A DNA stretch of 64,000 nt from Pseudoneobacillus rhizosphaerae (GTDB lineage: Bacteria > Bacillota > Bacilli > Bacillales > Cytobacillaceae): the NCBI RefSeq assembly GCF_917563885.1, contig NZ_CAKJTG010000002.1:124001-188000 (forward strand), read 5' to 3'. The translations under genes and the position numbers were made by a program. Every line of letters starts with the position of its first letter. The first letter of the stretch is position 1. This document shows, piece after piece, positions 8,251 through 18,172 of the stretch. Under the pieces are notes generated by a model that did not search any database, was not told where the DNA came from, and saw nothing but the letters and a program-made list of their open reading frames with translations.

Positions 8251-9316
8251 CAGATGCTGAATCAAGCTTACTTGATTGCTCCTCGACAACTAATGCATCG
8301 ATAATTTCATCGAGCTTACCTTCGATGATTTGATCAAGCTTTTGAATCGTTAAGCCGATTCGGTGATCGGTCACACGGTTTTGCGGGAAATTGTACGTAC
8401 GAATACGTTCAGAACGGTCACCTGTACCAACAGCTGATTTACGTACGGAATCAAATTCAGCCTGTGCTTCTTGTTGGAATTTATCGTAAACACGTGCACG
8501 TAAAACCTTCATTGCCTTGTCTTTATTTTTATGCTGCGATTTTTCATCCTGACAGGAAACAACGATCCCAGTTGGAATATGCGTTAAACGAACAGCTGAC
8601 ATCGTCGTGTTAACGGACTGACCGCCTGCGCCACTTGATGCAAACGCATCGAAACGAATATCCTTATCATGGATTTCTACTTCTACTTCTTCTGCTTCTG
8701 GCAAGCAAACAACGGTTGCCGTAGAAGTATGAATACGTCCACTAGATTCTGTTTCAGGTACACGCTGAACACGGTGGGCACCGCTCTCATACTTTAATTT
8801 AGAGAACGCACCCGTTCCATTAATCATAAAAATAATTTCCTTGTAGCCACCCAATCCAGTCGGGTTCGCATCCATTATATCGATTTTCCAGCCTTGTGCT
8901 TCTGCATAACGGCTGTACATACGGAATAACGTTCCAGCGAATAGCGCGGCTTCATCTCCACCAGCTGCTCCGCGAACTTCCATGATAACGTTTTTATCAT
9001 CGTTCGGATCCTTTGGAACTAAAAGGATTTTCAAGCGTGCTTCGATTTCATCGAGTTGGCTTTGAAGCTCGCTCACTTCTTCTTTTACCATTTCGCGCAT
9101 TTCAGGATCAAGCTTTTCATCGAGCATCACTTTTGCATCCTTCAGCTGCTCTTTTGTTTCTTTATACTCTCGATAAGCTTGCACTGTATCACTTATATCA
9201 GATTGTTCCTTAGAGTATTCGCGAAGCTTATTATTATTATTTATGATTTCTGGATCACTTAAAAGCTCATTTAATCTTTCATAGCGGTCCTCTACTGACT
9301 GTAAACGATCAAACAA
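8240..9316 (-). CDS. prfA: Peptide chain release factor 1
   Basis: Class I release factor that reads UAA and UAG and triggers peptidyl-tRNA hydrolysis. The 358-residue protein contains an N-terminal coiled region, the anticodon-like PxT loop area, the catalytic GGQ ([12 protein letters not shown], about residue 235) and the downstream [11 protein letters not shown] stretch typical of RF1. It overlaps prmC, its modifying methyltransferase, by 11 bp in a two-gene operon, as in B. subtilis. Confidence 0.98.
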   Translation of the reverse strand: MFDRLQSVEDRYERLNELLSDPEIINNNNKLREYSKEQSDISDTVQAYREYKETKEQLKDAKVMLDEKLDPEMREMVKEEVSELQSQLDEIEARLKILLVPKDPNDDKNVIMEVRGAAGGDEAALFAGTLFRMYSRYAEAQGWKIDIMDANPTGLGGYKEIIFMINGTGAFSKLKYESGAHRVQRVPETESSGRIHTSTATVVCLPEAEEVEVEIHDKDIRFDAFASSGAGGQSVNTTMSAVRLTHIPTGIVVSCQDEKSQHKNKDKAMKVLRARVYDKFQQEAQAEFDSVRKSAVGTGDRSERIRTYNFPQNRVTDHRIGLTIQKLDQIIEGKLDEIIDALVVEEQSSKLDSASDDF

Positions 9317-9426
9317 AGTCCTTCACCTCTATCTTTTACCCCTAGTATGGGCATAACATTATAATTATAGTATAGGAGAAAACCAAGGTCAAAGCCAAAT
9401 CCTATCCAGTACATATTTTTTCCAAA

Positions 9427-9483
9427 ATTTTAACACACTAAAGCACTGAGGGACTGTCCCTCAGTGCTTTAGTGTGTTAAAAT
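9427..9483. repeat. GGGGACTGTCCCC-family repeat, copy 3: perfect 57-bp palindrome
   Basis: Two perfect 28-base arms surround a single T at 9455. The arms carry AGCACTGAGGGAC and its complement, and end with TTTTAACACACTAAAG. It is the most symmetrical copy of the family in the window and lies between prfA and the lipoprotein gene. It could act as a bidirectional terminator but lacks a U tract beyond TTAAAA. Confidence 0.95.
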
Positions 9484-9484
9484 A

Positions 9485-9946
9485 TCACCGATTTTTGATG
9501 TTTAAATGGGTACGGTAGGATGGTAGTGCTTTGATTAGTTCTCTCTCTAGTTGCTTTCTTGCTTGTTTTTCTTGTTGTTCGGTTAGATTGCGATCTGTAT
9601 ATACGGTGACGTGCATATCATTCCCATTCTGCCAAATGGGGCCAGCCTTGAATGTATGGTTTGCTCCAATGACGTCTCTTACTTGTTGGATTGCAACTCC
9701 GATGTTGTTAACATGGGTTTCGTTATCCGTATTTAAATTTAAAAAGTTCGGATTTTGATCAGTGATCTCATCCTGGTCCATTCCATGATCCCTATTACGA
9801 TTATTGGTATCATTACCAACCTTCAGCAATTCTGTACTGTTTTTGTTATCATACTGACCGACATCTTTATTGCCAAGATAATTATTACAGCCACCAAGGG
9901 TAGCGGTGATTAGCATGAATAACACAAAAATATTACCTTTTTTCAA
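9485..9946 (-). CDS. YhcN/YlaJ-family sporulation lipoprotein
   Basis: 153-residue predicted lipoprotein. Choosing the TTG start at 9946, which has GGAGGTGG 5 nt upstream, gives a clean signal peptide MKKGNIFVLFMLITATLGGC with the lipobox LGGC; the cysteine is residue 20. The mature part has the YhcN/YlaJ features: VRDVIGANHTFKAGPIWQNG and a C-terminal basic LERELIKAL region. Members are spore-associated lipoproteins whose molecular role is not settled. The 3' end abuts the perfect palindrome and is G-poor on the coding strand (plus strand G 25, C 11 for 9491-9590). Confidence 0.85.
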   Translation of the reverse strand: MKKGNIFVLFMLITATLGGCNNYLGNKDVGQYDNKNSTELLKVGNDTNNRNRDHGMDQDEITDQNPNFLNLNTDNETHVNNIGVAIQQVRDVIGANHTFKAGPIWQNGNDMHVTVYTDRNLTEQQEKQARKQLERELIKALPSYRTHLNIKNR

Positions 9947-10035
9947 GGAATCCACCTCCATCCTTAAGTTTCCCCAAGAAATGAAGTAGTTATTACATAG
10001 TAAATTTAGTTTAGAAAATAAAGTTTAAATAAAAA

Positions 10036-10065
10036 AACCGCCAACTCTTAAAGAATTGACAGTTT
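10036..10065 (-). terminator. Intrinsic terminator after tdk
   Basis: AACTGTCAATTCTT pairs with AAGAGTTGGCGGTT (several G-U pairs) and is followed by seven T residues on the minus strand, immediately past the tdk stop. Confidence 0.85.
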
Positions 10066-10073
10066 TCTATCTT

Positions 10074-10697
10074 TTACGAATTAGAGCTGACCGTTTCAAC
10101 TGCGCTCATTAGTTCACTTGGTGTTTTGGGCACCTCGTGGTGGTGGCGACAACGCGGTTCGTATGCTTCTGAAGCCCCTACAAGAATAATTGGGTCATGA
10201 TAGGATGCAGGGCGACCGTTTATTAATCTTTGTGTTCTGCTGGCTGGTGATCCACAAACTGCACAAACAGCTTGAAGCTTTGTCACAAGCTCGGCAACCG
10301 CCATAATAGCTGGCATTGGCCCAAAAGGCTCGCCTCGGAAATCTTGGTCTAAACCTGCACAAATCACACGGTATCCGCTATTCGCAAGCTGCTGTACCAC
10401 ATCAGTGATTTCTTCATCAAAGAATTGGACTTCATCAATGGCAATGACATCCGTTTCATCATTTACATATTGAAAAATTTCCGACGAACGGGAAATGGGA
10501 GTTGCCATAAAAGAAACACCATTGTGGGATACAATCGCTTCTTCTGCATAACGGTTATCTAATTGAGGTTTAAAGACTACAATACTTTGCTTAGCAAACT
10601 GTGTTCGTCTTACTCGGCGAATGAGCTCTTCCGATTTTCCCGAAAACATACTTCCACAGATTACCTCGACCCAACCACTTTGCTTCATAACATACAC
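10074..10697 (-). CDS. tdk: Thymidine kinase
   Basis: Type II thymidine kinase, phosphorylating thymidine with ATP for dTMP salvage. 207 residues with the Walker A loop [14 protein letters not shown], the DEVQFF Walker B region, the lasso/zinc-binding [15 protein letters not shown] motif and a second zinc pair partner CRHHHE near the end. The start is GTG at 10697 giving MYVMKQSGW, matching the B. subtilis N-terminus; GGAGAGG lies 6 nt upstream. It is flanked by terminators on both sides, so it is transcribed alone. Confidence 0.97.
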   Translation of the reverse strand: MYVMKQSGWVEVICGSMFSGKSEELIRRVRRTQFAKQSIVVFKPQLDNRYAEEAIVSHNGVSFMATPISRSSEIFQYVNDETDVIAIDEVQFFDEEITDVVQQLANSGYRVICAGLDQDFRGEPFGPMPAIMAVAELVTKLQAVCAVCGSPASRTQRLINGRPASYHDPIILVGASEAYEPRCRHHHEVPKTPSELMSAVETVSSNS

Positions 10698-10785
10698 TAG
10701 CGGCCTCTCCTTTCTTGCTTGAAAAAATATCTATATAAAATTATTTTGTGTCAATAAGTAAGTATTTTATCTATCTTAAGCGAAT

Positions 10786-10825
10786 AAAAAAACAGGCAAG
10801 AAGCAATTTCCTCCTTGCCTGTTTT
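10786..10825 (-). terminator. Intrinsic terminator after rpmE
   Basis: ACAGGCAAGGAG pairs with CTTCTTGCCTGT and is followed by a run of seven T on the minus strand, 5 bp past the rpmE stop. Confidence 0.9.
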
Positions 10826-10830
10826 GATAA

Positions 10831-11040
10831 TTATTGTTGAGCTTTCATGCCGTATTTCTTGTTGAACTTGTCAACACGTCCACCAGCTTCAGCAAACTTT
10901 TGACGTCCAGTATAGAATGGATGGCACTCAGAACAAGTTTCAATACGGATCTCTTTTTTAACAGAACCAGATTCAAACGTGTTACCACAAGCACAAGTTA
11001 CCACTGTTTTATTATAGTTAGGATGAATTCCTGCTTTCAT
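10831..11040 (-). CDS. rpmE: 50S ribosomal protein L31 (zinc-binding type)
   Basis: Large-subunit ribosomal protein of 69 residues beginning [11 protein letters not shown]. The zinc-ribbon cysteines CAC near residue 16 and CSEC near residue 36 mark the C+ (zinc) form rather than the zinc-independent paralogue. The frame is open to an ATG at 11049, but that codon directly follows AAAGGAG, while the second ATG at 11040 is 9 nt away, so I use the latter. Located between rho and tdk as in B. subtilis. Confidence 0.97.
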   Translation of the reverse strand: MKAGIHPNYNKTVVTCACGNTFESGSVKKEIRIETCSECHPFYTGRQKFAEAGGRVDKFNKKYGMKAQQ

Positions 11041-11160
11041 TCTTTTCATCTCCTTTTTGCCCTGAGTCTTTCGAAACAGAGTTATATATGGATACAGGAT
11101 ACCTGTACCATTTTTTCAAAAACACACTGTTAACATTATAACAAGCAAGATTGGGTTTTG

Positions 11161-11186
11161 CAATATCCGATTTAAATTGGATATTG
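11161..11186. promoter_or_regulatory. 26-bp near-perfect palindrome between rpmE and rho
   Basis: CAATATCC and GGATATTG arms (with AATTTAAAT-type centre) form a palindrome with one mismatched pair. No U tract follows, so it is not a standard terminator. It lies 12 bp past the rho stop and about 120 bp upstream of rpmE. It could be an operator or an mRNA 3' stabiliser; I do not recognise the motif and it does not match the B. subtilis Zur box. Confidence 0.5.
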
Positions 11187-11197
11187 ATTCCTTAAAC

Positions 11198-12466
11198 CTA
11201 TGTTCGTTTTGATTTTAATTCTTCCCCAATTGCCGCGTAAAATTCCTCATTCGACTTTGTTGTTTTTAACTTGCGTAGGAATTTTTCGGCGAAATCTGGA
11301 GAATCCGACATCGATTTGCGGATGGCCCATAGCTTGTCCAGATGAATTTTTGGAATTAATAGCTCTTCTTTACGCGTTCCAGAACGACGGATGTCTAGAG
11401 CAGGGAAGATACGGCGTTCAGCAAGTGCACGGTCTAAGTGAAGCTCCATGTTCCCTGTTCCTTTAAATTCTTCGTAAATAACGTCATCCATACGAGAACC
11501 CGTTTCGACTAATGCCGTTGCTAAAATCGTTAAGCTTCCGCCTTCTTCAATATTACGGGCTGCCCCAAAGAATCGCTTCGGACGGTGGAAGGCTGCCGGG
11601 TCAATCCCCCCTGAAAGAGTACGACCACTTGGCGGTATAACTAAGTTATAAGCACGCGCTAGACGAGTAATACTATCCATCAAAATAACAACATCACGCT
11701 TATGCTCCACAAGACGCATGGCTCTTTCTAGCACAAGCTCCGAGACCTTAATATGATTTTCTGGTACTTCATCAAATGTAGAACTGACCACATCACCAGC
11801 AACGGAACGTTCGATATCCGTTACTTCCTCTGGACGCTCATCGATTAACAGAACAATCAATTCAACCTCTGGATGATTCGTTGTAATCGCATTAGCAATC
11901 TCTTTAATGAGCATGGTTTTACCTGCTTTTGGAGGCGCAACAATTAGACCACGTTGACCGAAACCAACTGGGGCAATTAAATCCATAATTCGAGTTGAGA
12001 TATTTTTAGTAGTTGTTTCAAGTAGCATTTGACGATCTGGGTATAGGGCTGTTAAAGCTGGAAAGTGAACACGTTCCTTTGCCGATTCTGGATCATCACC
12101 GTTAACGGCTTCCACGTGTAATAGTCCAAAATAACGCTCGTTTTCTTTTGGTGGTCGAACCTTACCGGAAACTTTGTCACCATTACGTAAATCAAAGCGA
12201 CGGATTTGCGATGCTGAAATGTAAATATCTTGTGAGCTAGGGGAGTAATTTATTGGTCTGAGGAAGCCGAAGCCTTCTGACTGAATAATCTCAAGAACAC
12301 CTTCCATAAAAAAGTATCCTTGTTGTTCTGCCCGTGCTTTTAAAATGGCAAAAATTAGCTCTTTTTTCGTTAATTTGCTGTAGTAGGAAACCTTGTATTC
12401 CTTCGCAAGCTCATATAGTTCCTTGAGCTTCATGTTTTCTAAGCTTGATATAGTTAAATCCATCAT
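11198..12466 (-). CDS. rho: Transcription termination factor Rho
   Basis: Hexameric RNA-dependent ATPase/helicase for factor-dependent termination. 422 residues: N-terminal helical Rho_N (1-45), a CSD RNA-binding domain (about 50-125) and the RecA-like motor with Walker [11 protein letters not shown], Walker [17 protein letters not shown], the Q-loop [21 protein letters not shown] and the R-loop region [11 protein letters not shown]. Two adjacent ATG codons (12466 and 12463) can serve as start. Upstream is a 320-bp region without a gene. Confidence 0.98.
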   Translation of the reverse strand: MMDLTISSLENMKLKELYELAKEYKVSYYSKLTKKELIFAILKARAEQQGYFFMEGVLEIIQSEGFGFLRPINYSPSSQDIYISASQIRRFDLRNGDKVSGKVRPPKENERYFGLLHVEAVNGDDPESAKERVHFPALTALYPDRQMLLETTTKNISTRIMDLIAPVGFGQRGLIVAPPKAGKTMLIKEIANAITTNHPEVELIVLLIDERPEEVTDIERSVAGDVVSSTFDEVPENHIKVSELVLERAMRLVEHKRDVVILMDSITRLARAYNLVIPPSGRTLSGGIDPAAFHRPKRFFGAARNIEEGGSLTILATALVETGSRMDDVIYEEFKGTGNMELHLDRALAERRIFPALDIRRSGTRKEELLIPKIHLDKLWAIRKSMSDSPDFAEKFLRKLKTTKSNEEFYAAIGEELKSKRT

Positions 12467-12786
12467 GACACCACTCTTTATTTATTTGCCGCCAAAGCGT
12501 CCGAAACGCTTTAAGCCTTTCTATTTTGCAGTATATTTCCTCCATAAAAAAAGAAAAATCGGAAAGATCATACTAGAAGATATTTTGAAGTTTAAGAAGA
12601 GAAAACGAATGTAGTAGACAAACCATATATATTTTACCCTTTTTTACTGGAAATAATCAACTGCTATTTGGGAGTTTAACTTTAGGAGAGTTAAATAGGT
12701 AGCTCCTACCATTCATAAAAAGGCAGGAGCTAACTATTGAAAGGGTATTGTCCAGCTCTTGCGGCTAGCCGCTTCATCTTTTCTTT
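12467..12786. other. Intergenic region between glpX and rho
   Basis: Holds the glpX terminator (12692-12732) and a short TTGTCCAGCTCTTGCGGCTAG segment near 12749 that recalls the end of the 155-bp structured repeat found at 15321 and 17959, probably a relic. The 12500-12690 part is A/T-rich leader for rho; no gene seen. Confidence 0.45.
12692..12732 (-). terminator. Intrinsic terminator after glpX
   Basis: TAGCTCCTGCC (722-732 of 12 kb) pairs with GGTAGGAGCTA (12700-12710) around an 11-nt loop, followed by CCTATTT on the minus strand. It is 55 bp past the stop. Confidence 0.75.
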
Positions 12787-13749
12787 TTATTTCACTATAA
12801 AATTAGGCTTATTTTTCAAGCTATGACGTCCATCTACAAAGCGGACTGTTCCTGATTTTGCTCTCATAACTAATGAATGAGTGGATCCGTAGGCACCTTT
12901 AAATTGAACACCTTTTAAAAGTTCGCCATCGGTTACGCCGGTTGCAGCAAAAATTGCGTCGTCCCCACGTACTAAATCTTCCATACGTAATACACGATTC
13001 ACGTCTAGACCCATTTTAATACAGCGCGCTAATTCGGCATCATTTTGTGGTAAGAGCTTTCCTTGGATTTCTCCTCCAAGACATTTAAGGGCTACCGCAG
13101 CGATAACGCCTTCAGGTGCTCCACCTGATCCGAATAAAATATCAACACCTGTAAAATCAAATGCTGTATTAATGGCTCCAGCAACGTCACCGTCGTTAAT
13201 CAATTTAATGCGTGCGCCTGCTTCACGAAGCTGTGCAACAATATGACTATGGCGATCACGATTTAAAACGGTTGCCACGACGTCTTCAATGTCTTTATTT
13301 TTTGCACGAGCTACAGCCTTTAAATTATCTAGAACGGAAGCGTTGATATCGATTTGCCCGACTGCTTCTGGTCCTACAGCAATTTTATCCATATACATAT
13401 CAGGTGCATGAAGTAAATTGCCATGGTCCGCAACGGCTAAAACAGCTAACGCATTCCAGCCCCCAGATGCGACAATATTCGTTCCTTCAAGTGGGTCAAC
13501 CGCGACATCGACACGTTGGCCATATCCAGTTCCTAACTTTTCACCAATGTATAACATTGGCGCTTCATCCATCTCGCCTTCGCCAATTACAACGGTCCCT
13601 TTCATTGGGACTGTATCGAATACATCGCGCATCGCAGACGTTGCAGCACCATCTGCCTCATCCTTTAATCCACGACCCATCCAACGAGCGGATGCAAGCG
13701 CAGCCGCCTCTGTAACACGTACGAGCTCCATCGATAAGCTTCTTTCCAT
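12787..13749 (-). CDS. glpX: Class II fructose-1,6-bisphosphatase
   Basis: Hydrolyses fructose-1,6-bisphosphate to F6P for gluconeogenesis. 320 residues with the GlpX metal/substrate motifs [14 protein letters not shown], the [17 protein letters not shown] signature and [14 protein letters not shown]. The ORF is open ten codons further upstream from a GTG at 13779, but AAGGAAGG lies 6-7 nt before the ATG at 13749, and that N-terminus ([16 protein letters not shown]) matches the family. Neighbours murA2 and rho match the ywjI position in B. subtilis. Confidence 0.97.
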   Translation of the reverse strand: MERSLSMELVRVTEAAALASARWMGRGLKDEADGAATSAMRDVFDTVPMKGTVVIGEGEMDEAPMLYIGEKLGTGYGQRVDVAVDPLEGTNIVASGGWNALAVLAVADHGNLLHAPDMYMDKIAVGPEAVGQIDINASVLDNLKAVARAKNKDIEDVVATVLNRDRHSHIVAQLREAGARIKLINDGDVAGAINTAFDFTGVDILFGSGGAPEGVIAAVALKCLGGEIQGKLLPQNDAELARCIKMGLDVNRVLRMEDLVRGDDAIFAATGVTDGELLKGVQFKGAYGSTHSLVMRAKSGTVRFVDGRHSLKNKPNFIVK

Positions 13750-13834
13750 TTGATACCTTCCTTCCCCTTGTTGAAACACAATTTCTATTTTTTAAAAAAT
13801 TCCCCTATGAAAGCTGGCTATTTTTTTTCAAAAA

Positions 13835-15121
13835 TTACGCATTCTTAAGCTGTTCGATTTCTTCCTTTGTTAAATCCTCGCGCCATATCGTTGCACCTAG
13901 GCCGTTTAGCTTTTCAACTAAATTACTATAGCCACGGTCAATATGCTCCAGTCCTGTTACTTCTGTAATTCCTTCTGCCATAAGGCCAGCAATCACTAGA
14001 GCTGCACCAGCACGTAAGTCACTTGCTTTCACCTTTGCCCCTTGAAGCTGGATTGGTCCATTAATTATCGCCGAACGACCTTCGACTTTAATGTTGGCGT
14101 TCATCCGTCTTAATTCATCAATATGTTTAAAACGGGCACTATAAATGGTATCCGTTACTAATCCTGACCCTTCAGCTCTTGTTAACAGCGTGGTCATCGG
14201 CTGCTGTAGGTCCGTCGGAAAGCCTGGATAAACAAGCGTTTTGACATCGACTGCCTTTAATTTGCTTGACCCATCGATATATACTTGATCGTCATTCACT
14301 TTAATATGTACTCCCATTTCTCTTAGCTTAGCAATTAAGCTTTCTAAGTGATGGGAGATGACATTATCAATCAAAATTCCTTCACCGACTGCGGCCGCTA
14401 GAATCATATACGTTCCAGCTTCAATTCGGTCCGGAATAATCGTGTGGCGACATCCGTGTAAGTGGTCCACTCCGTCTATGCGAATGATATCGGTTCCTGC
14501 ACCTTTAATTTTAGCTCCCATATTCGATAAAAGGGTGGCAACATCAATAATTTCTGGTTCTTTTGCGGCATTCTCAATAATCGTTCGACCTTTAGCTCGA
14601 ACGGCTGCTAGCATAATATTAATCGTAGCGCCAACACTCACGACATCCAGATAAATTCGTGCACCACGAAGCTCATCTGCACGCAAATAAATAGCGCCTT
14701 GCTCGTTTGTAATTTTAGCTCCTAATGCTTCAAAGCCTTTAATATGCTGATCAATCGGTCTTGGGCCAAGGTGACAGCCACCAGGCAAACCAATGACCGC
14801 TTTTTTAAACCGACCGAGCATCGCACCCATTAAATAATAGGAAGCACGAAGTTTTTTTACTTTCCCATTCGGTAGTGGCATCGAAATCATCGAGGATGGA
14901 TCGACGGTCATCTCATTATTAGAAAAATTAACGGTTCCACCAATTTCCTCTAGAAGCGCTTTCAAAATTTGTACATCAGAGATATCTGGTAAGCCTTCAA
15001 TAGAAACAGGAGAGTCCGCTAAAATAGTTGCCGGGATCAGCGCAACTGCACTATTTTTTGCCCCGCTAATTCGAACTGTTCCTTTTAATGGGTAACCGCC
15101 TGCGATTTTTAGCTTTTCCAT
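13835..15121 (-). CDS. murA2: UDP-N-acetylglucosamine 1-carboxyvinyltransferase (MurA2/MurAB type)
   Basis: Transfers enolpyruvate from PEP to UDP-GlcNAc, the first committed step of peptidoglycan synthesis, in the cytoplasm. 428 residues with the N-terminal [13 protein letters not shown] (Lys22-Asn23 pair), the active-site loop [16 protein letters not shown] with the PEP-binding and fosfomycin-sensitive cysteine, and the substrate-binding [10 protein letters not shown] segment. The location between fba/tal and glpX identifies it as the second MurA paralogue (murAB) rather than murAA, which sits in the atp region of B. subtilis. Confidence 0.97.
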   Translation of the reverse strand: MEKLKIAGGYPLKGTVRISGAKNSAVALIPATILADSPVSIEGLPDISDVQILKALLEEIGGTVNFSNNEMTVDPSSMISMPLPNGKVKKLRASYYLMGAMLGRFKKAVIGLPGGCHLGPRPIDQHIKGFEALGAKITNEQGAIYLRADELRGARIYLDVVSVGATINIMLAAVRAKGRTIIENAAKEPEIIDVATLLSNMGAKIKGAGTDIIRIDGVDHLHGCRHTIIPDRIEAGTYMILAAAVGEGILIDNVISHHLESLIAKLREMGVHIKVNDDQVYIDGSSKLKAVDVKTLVYPGFPTDLQQPMTTLLTRAEGSGLVTDTIYSARFKHIDELRRMNANIKVEGRSAIINGPIQLQGAKVKASDLRAGAALVIAGLMAEGITEVTGLEHIDRGYSNLVEKLNGLGATIWREDLTKEEIEQLKNA

Positions 15122-15494
15122 GTTCGACTCCTTTCTAAGCCATACAGTAATAAGTTAAAAAAGTTCGTCTGAATCGCCTACTGGTATATTATACCAACAC
15201 CGATAGACAGATTCCGACAGCCTTTTTTTAATTAGTGTACACCAAAAAAAACTTTTCATGTATCAAAACGAAAATTTTTTTAAAATATGAAAATAGTCCT
15301 AATAAATGGGCAGTGCTATAAGAAAAGCGCAAGCCGCCCGTTTAGCGTCGTATGGACTGGAGCTCTCTTGACTGAGATAAAGGAAACACGAATCGCGTTT
15401 TTGGCGATTCGATGTTGACTTATCGTAGGGAAGGAGAGTGAAGTCCACTAGACGCTGGGCCGCTTGCGCTGGACAACTTTCAGAGTTAGATAGT
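15122..15494. other. Intergenic region between transaldolase gene and murA2
   Basis: The 373-bp gap consists of an A/T-rich murA2 leader (15122-15310) and one copy of the 155-bp structured repeat (15321-15476). No gene is apparent. Confidence 0.5.
15321..15476 (+). repeat. 155-bp structured repeat, copy 1
   Basis: Starts AGAAAAGCGCAAGC and ends GCTTGCGCTGGACAA. The ends pair (AGCGCAAGC / GCTTGCGCT, AGCGTC / GACGCT), an inner pair GGACT / AGTCC follows, and a central hairpin CGAATCGC / GCGATTCG lies at 15389-15411. The second copy at 17959-18111 is about 85 percent identical and changes pairs together. Orientation is plus in both copies. It resembles the bcr-type dispersed repeats of Bacillus genomes; the assignment to a named family is not proven. 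Confidence 0.9.
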
Positions 15495-16145
15495 TTACTT
15501 TTCTGTACGTGTGCTCCAGTCAGCTAAGAATGCATCGATTCCTGCAGCTGTTAATGGATGATTAAATAGTTGTGTGATGACTTTGTATGGGCATGTTGCA
15601 ATATGCGCCCCTCTTAAGGCAGCATCTGTCACGTGCTGTGGATGACGAATCGATGCCGCAATGATTTCTGATTCAATTCCATGAATCGCAAAGATTTCGG
15701 CAATCGTAGAAATTAAATCAAGACCATTCGTACCAATATCATCTAATCTTCCGATAAATGGAGAAACGTACGTAGCACCCGCCCTTGCAGCCATTAATGC
15801 TTGGTTTGCACTAAAAATTAAAGTTACGTTCGTTTTAATTCCTTCCTTTGATAAAACCGAAACGGCTTTTAATCCATCTGGAGTCATTGGTAATTTAACG
15901 GTAATGTTTGAGTGAATGGCCGCTAGCTCTCTTCCTTCTCTAATCATGCCTTCTGCATCAAGAGCAATGACTTCTCCACTAACAGAGCCATTTACAAGTT
16001 CACAAATTTCTTTTAAGCGATCGTGAAAAGAAATCCCTTTTTCTTTTGCCACTAAAGATGGATTTGTTGTCACTCCAGCAATAATTCCTAGAGCATGTGC
16101 TTCGCGAATTTCTTCCATATTGGCTGTATCAATAAAAAATTTCAT
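15495..16145 (-). CDS. Fructose-6-phosphate aldolase / transaldolase family (YwjH)
   Basis: 216-residue small transaldolase (TalC/MipB type). It begins [13 protein letters not shown] and has the Schiff-base lysine in [15 protein letters not shown], plus FIGRLDDIG and SIRHPQHV, the family signatures. Small family members are either transaldolases (the activity reported for the B. subtilis homologue) or fructose-6-phosphate aldolases, and the sequence alone does not decide. It follows fbaA on the same strand, separated by a terminator, next to other sugar-phosphate genes. Confidence 0.93.
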   Translation of the reverse strand: MKFFIDTANMEEIREAHALGIIAGVTTNPSLVAKEKGISFHDRLKEICELVNGSVSGEVIALDAEGMIREGRELAAIHSNITVKLPMTPDGLKAVSVLSKEGIKTNVTLIFSANQALMAARAGATYVSPFIGRLDDIGTNGLDLISTIAEIFAIHGIESEIIAASIRHPQHVTDAALRGAHIATCPYKVITQLFNHPLTAAGIDAFLADWSTRTEK

Positions 16146-16197
16146 CTATAAATCCTCCGCTTTCATCTGCAAATTTCGACACTATTCGTCAAGTACG

Positions 16198-16239
16198 AAA
16201 AAAGAACTGAAACCGCCCTTACTGTAAAGGCGGTTTCAG
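16198..16239 (-). terminator. Intrinsic terminator after fbaA
   Basis: An 11-bp perfect stem CTGAAACCGCC / GGCGGTTTCAG followed on the minus strand by TTCTTTTTTC. It lies 88 bp past the fbaA stop, after a second hairpin pair. Confidence 0.9.
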
Positions 16240-16254
16240 GGGTAATTTTAAAAA

Positions 16255-16322
16255 TAGTATTGGTATCTAGCTGCGGTGGCAAGCCACCTAGTATTTTGAT
16301 GGTTTTTTATCAAAATACCTCC
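16255..16322 (-). other. Double hairpin in the fbaA 3' UTR
   Basis: Directly after the fbaA stop the minus strand contains GTATTTTGAT / ATCAAAATAC around a 9-nt loop, then GGTGGC / GCCACC. Neither is followed by a U tract; the real terminator is 20 bp further on. They may protect the 3' end of this highly expressed glycolytic mRNA; that is inference. Confidence 0.5.
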
Positions 16323-16326
16323 GCTT

Positions 16327-17184
16327 TTAAGCTTTATTAGAAGAACCAAATTCACGCATTTTACCAATAACCGTTTCTTTAATGGCGTCACGTGCTGGCC
16401 CTAAGTATTTACGTGGATCGTATTCGTTTGGTTTTGCTGCTAATACTTCACGAACTGTTTTCGCTGAAGCGATTTGGTTTTCTGTATTAACGTTAATTTT
16501 TGCAGTACCTAATGAAACAGCTTTCTGGATATCCTTAGTAGGAATCCCAGTTCCGCCGTGAAGTACTAAAGGTACACCAGTAGACTTGCCAATTTCTTCC
16601 ATTTCTTTAAATCCTAAGTTTGGCTCACCTTTGTAAGGGCCATGAACAGAACCTAAAGCAGGAGCTAAACAGTCAATTCCAGTACGCTTCACAAGCTCCA
16701 CGCACTCTTGTGGATCAGCATAAATAACGCCGTCAGCCACTACATCGTCTTCTTGACCGCCAACAATTCCAAGCTCAGCCTCTACGGAAACACCTTTTGC
16801 ATGAGCGTACTCAACCACTTTAGAAGTTGTTGCTACGTTGTCTTCAAAAGTGCCGTGAGAAGCATCAATCATAACAGACGTAAATCCTGCATCAATTGCT
16901 TCCACACATTTCTCATAGCTAGAACCATGGTCTAAGTGAATCGCAACAGGAACGGTAATTTTATAATCATGTAAAAGACCTTCAACCATTTTCACAACAG
17001 TGAAGAATCCACCCATATAACGTGCAGCACCTTCAGATACCCCAAGGATAACTGGTGACTTTTCAGCTTCTGCCGCTTGAAGAATCGCTTGCGTAAATTC
17101 TAGGTTATTTAAGTTAAATTGACCTACTGCATATCCTTCTGCATTGGCTTTTTTAAGCATTTCTGTCATTGAAACTAAAGGCAT
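16327..17184 (-). CDS. fbaA: Class II fructose-1,6-bisphosphate aldolase
   Basis: Zinc-dependent aldolase that cleaves fructose-1,6-bisphosphate to DHAP and GAP. 285 residues; starts [24 protein letters not shown]. Zinc and substrate residues are visible in [22 protein letters not shown] and LHGGTG, followed by KINVNTENQ, the DHAP-binding segment. Length and motifs fit the class IIA Bacillus enzyme. The start has AGGAGG (revcomp of cctcct near 17190) upstream. Located between spo0F and the transaldolase gene as in B. subtilis. Confidence 0.98.
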   Translation of the reverse strand: MPLVSMTEMLKKANAEGYAVGQFNLNNLEFTQAILQAAEAEKSPVILGVSEGAARYMGGFFTVVKMVEGLLHDYKITVPVAIHLDHGSSYEKCVEAIDAGFTSVMIDASHGTFEDNVATTSKVVEYAHAKGVSVEAELGIVGGQEDDVVADGVIYADPQECVELVKRTGIDCLAPALGSVHGPYKGEPNLGFKEMEEIGKSTGVPLVLHGGTGIPTKDIQKAVSLGTAKINVNTENQIASAKTVREVLAAKPNEYDPRKYLGPARDAIKETVIGKMREFGSSNKA

Positions 17185-17406
17185 TCTTTTTCCTCCTCGT
17201 TAGCTTTCTTTAGAAAGAACTTCAAGTTAGGTTTTCCCTTATTTATTACGGTTATGTACAAGTTCTTAACAAAGAATAGACATTTGAAATCCATAAGTAT
17301 CATACCAAATAGAGTTAGGAATTACCATTAATCTAATGCAGTTTTTTAAAATGTCATAATGAAAGCGGAATCATTCATTCATGCAAGAAAAGTCTCTTGC
17401 AAACAG

Positions 17407-17778
17407 TTATGATTTAATTGTCGGAAGGTGTTCTCTTACAGCTGCACGGATATCATCAATATCAAATGGTTTCGCAAAATGAGTGCGAGCACCTAAATCC
17501 TTCGCCTCTTGGATCATATCTAACTCACCATAAGCCGTCATAATAATCACACGGATTTCAGGGTCAATAACCTTCATTCTTTTTAAAATTTCAATGCCAT
17601 CCATACCTGGAATTTTCATATCAAGTAATACTAAATCAGGCGAATGCTGTTTCACAATGTCAAGTGCCTGAACACCATTAGCGGCTTGGAAGGTATTATA
17701 ACCTTCTTTTTGAAAAACCTCGTTTAATAAAATTCTAATCCCAAACTGATCATCAACGATTAAGATTTTTTCTTTCAT
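17407..17778 (-). CDS. spo0F: Sporulation initiation phosphotransferase Spo0F
   Basis: Single-domain response regulator of the sporulation phosphorelay, accepting phosphate from Kin kinases and passing it to Spo0B. 123 residues: acidic pocket VDDQ at residues 9-11, phosphoacceptor Asp in [13 protein letters not shown] (about residue 54), conserved Thr in IMTAYG and Lys in HFAKPFD near residue 104. No output domain is present, which distinguishes it from ordinary regulators. A repeat element is inserted between its upstream region and ywjG. Confidence 0.97.
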   Translation of the reverse strand: MKEKILIVDDQFGIRILLNEVFQKEGYNTFQAANGVQALDIVKQHSPDLVLLDMKIPGMDGIEILKRMKVIDPEIRVIIMTAYGELDMIQEAKDLGARTHFAKPFDIDDIRAAVREHLPTIKS

Positions 17779-18172
17779 GCTTCCGCCCCTAACTTAGTTT
17801 AGAAATTTTTAAAAATGTAAATTTTTTACTACAATTTTCCCCTAGTATACTTTCGACTACATCCTCTATTTCTCCTTCTTTCTTTATCAAAATACATTCT
17901 GACAATTTGCGTCATTATTCACGGTCTTTTGCCATTTTCCGATAAAAAACTTATACTAAGAAAAGCGTAAGCGCCCGTTTAGCGGCGTATGGATTGGAGC
18001 ACTTCGACTGAGATAAAGGAAACACGAATCGCGTTTTTTGCGATTCGATGTTGACTTAACGTAGGGAGGAGTGTGAAATCCACTAGCCGCTGGGCAGCTT
18101 GCGCTGGACAATTTTCGTAGCCGAAATTTCTTATTTTTTAAATGTGTCGATTTTCACCTTAGGAGGAGCATT
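17779..18172. other. Divergent intergenic region spo0F / ywjG
   Basis: Contains the second copy of the 155-bp structured repeat (17959-18111). The proximal spo0F side (17779-17890) is A/T-rich. A TAGTCGAAAG near 17854 on the minus strand is one base from the 0A-box core TGTCGAA but is too weak to call. ywjG has AGGAGGAGC just before its ATG. Confidence 0.45.
17959..18111 (+). repeat. 155-bp structured repeat, copy 2
   Basis: Same order of stems as copy 1. Compensatory changes relative to copy 1: AGCGGC / GCCGCT replaces AGCGTC / GACGCT, and GGATT / AATCC replaces GGACT / AGTCC. The central hairpin CGAATCGC / GCGATTCG is unchanged. It lies between spo0F and ywjG, 60 bp before the ywjG start. 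Confidence 0.9.

Noticed and set aside
17360-17373. cre-like site TGAAAGCGGAATCA between fbaA and spo0F
   Set aside because: Two mismatches at constrained positions and no promoter context; not strong enough to list.
17840-17870. Spo0A box upstream of spo0F
   Set aside because: TAGTCGAAAG differs from TGTCGAA at a key position, and no sigma-H promoter was found beside it.
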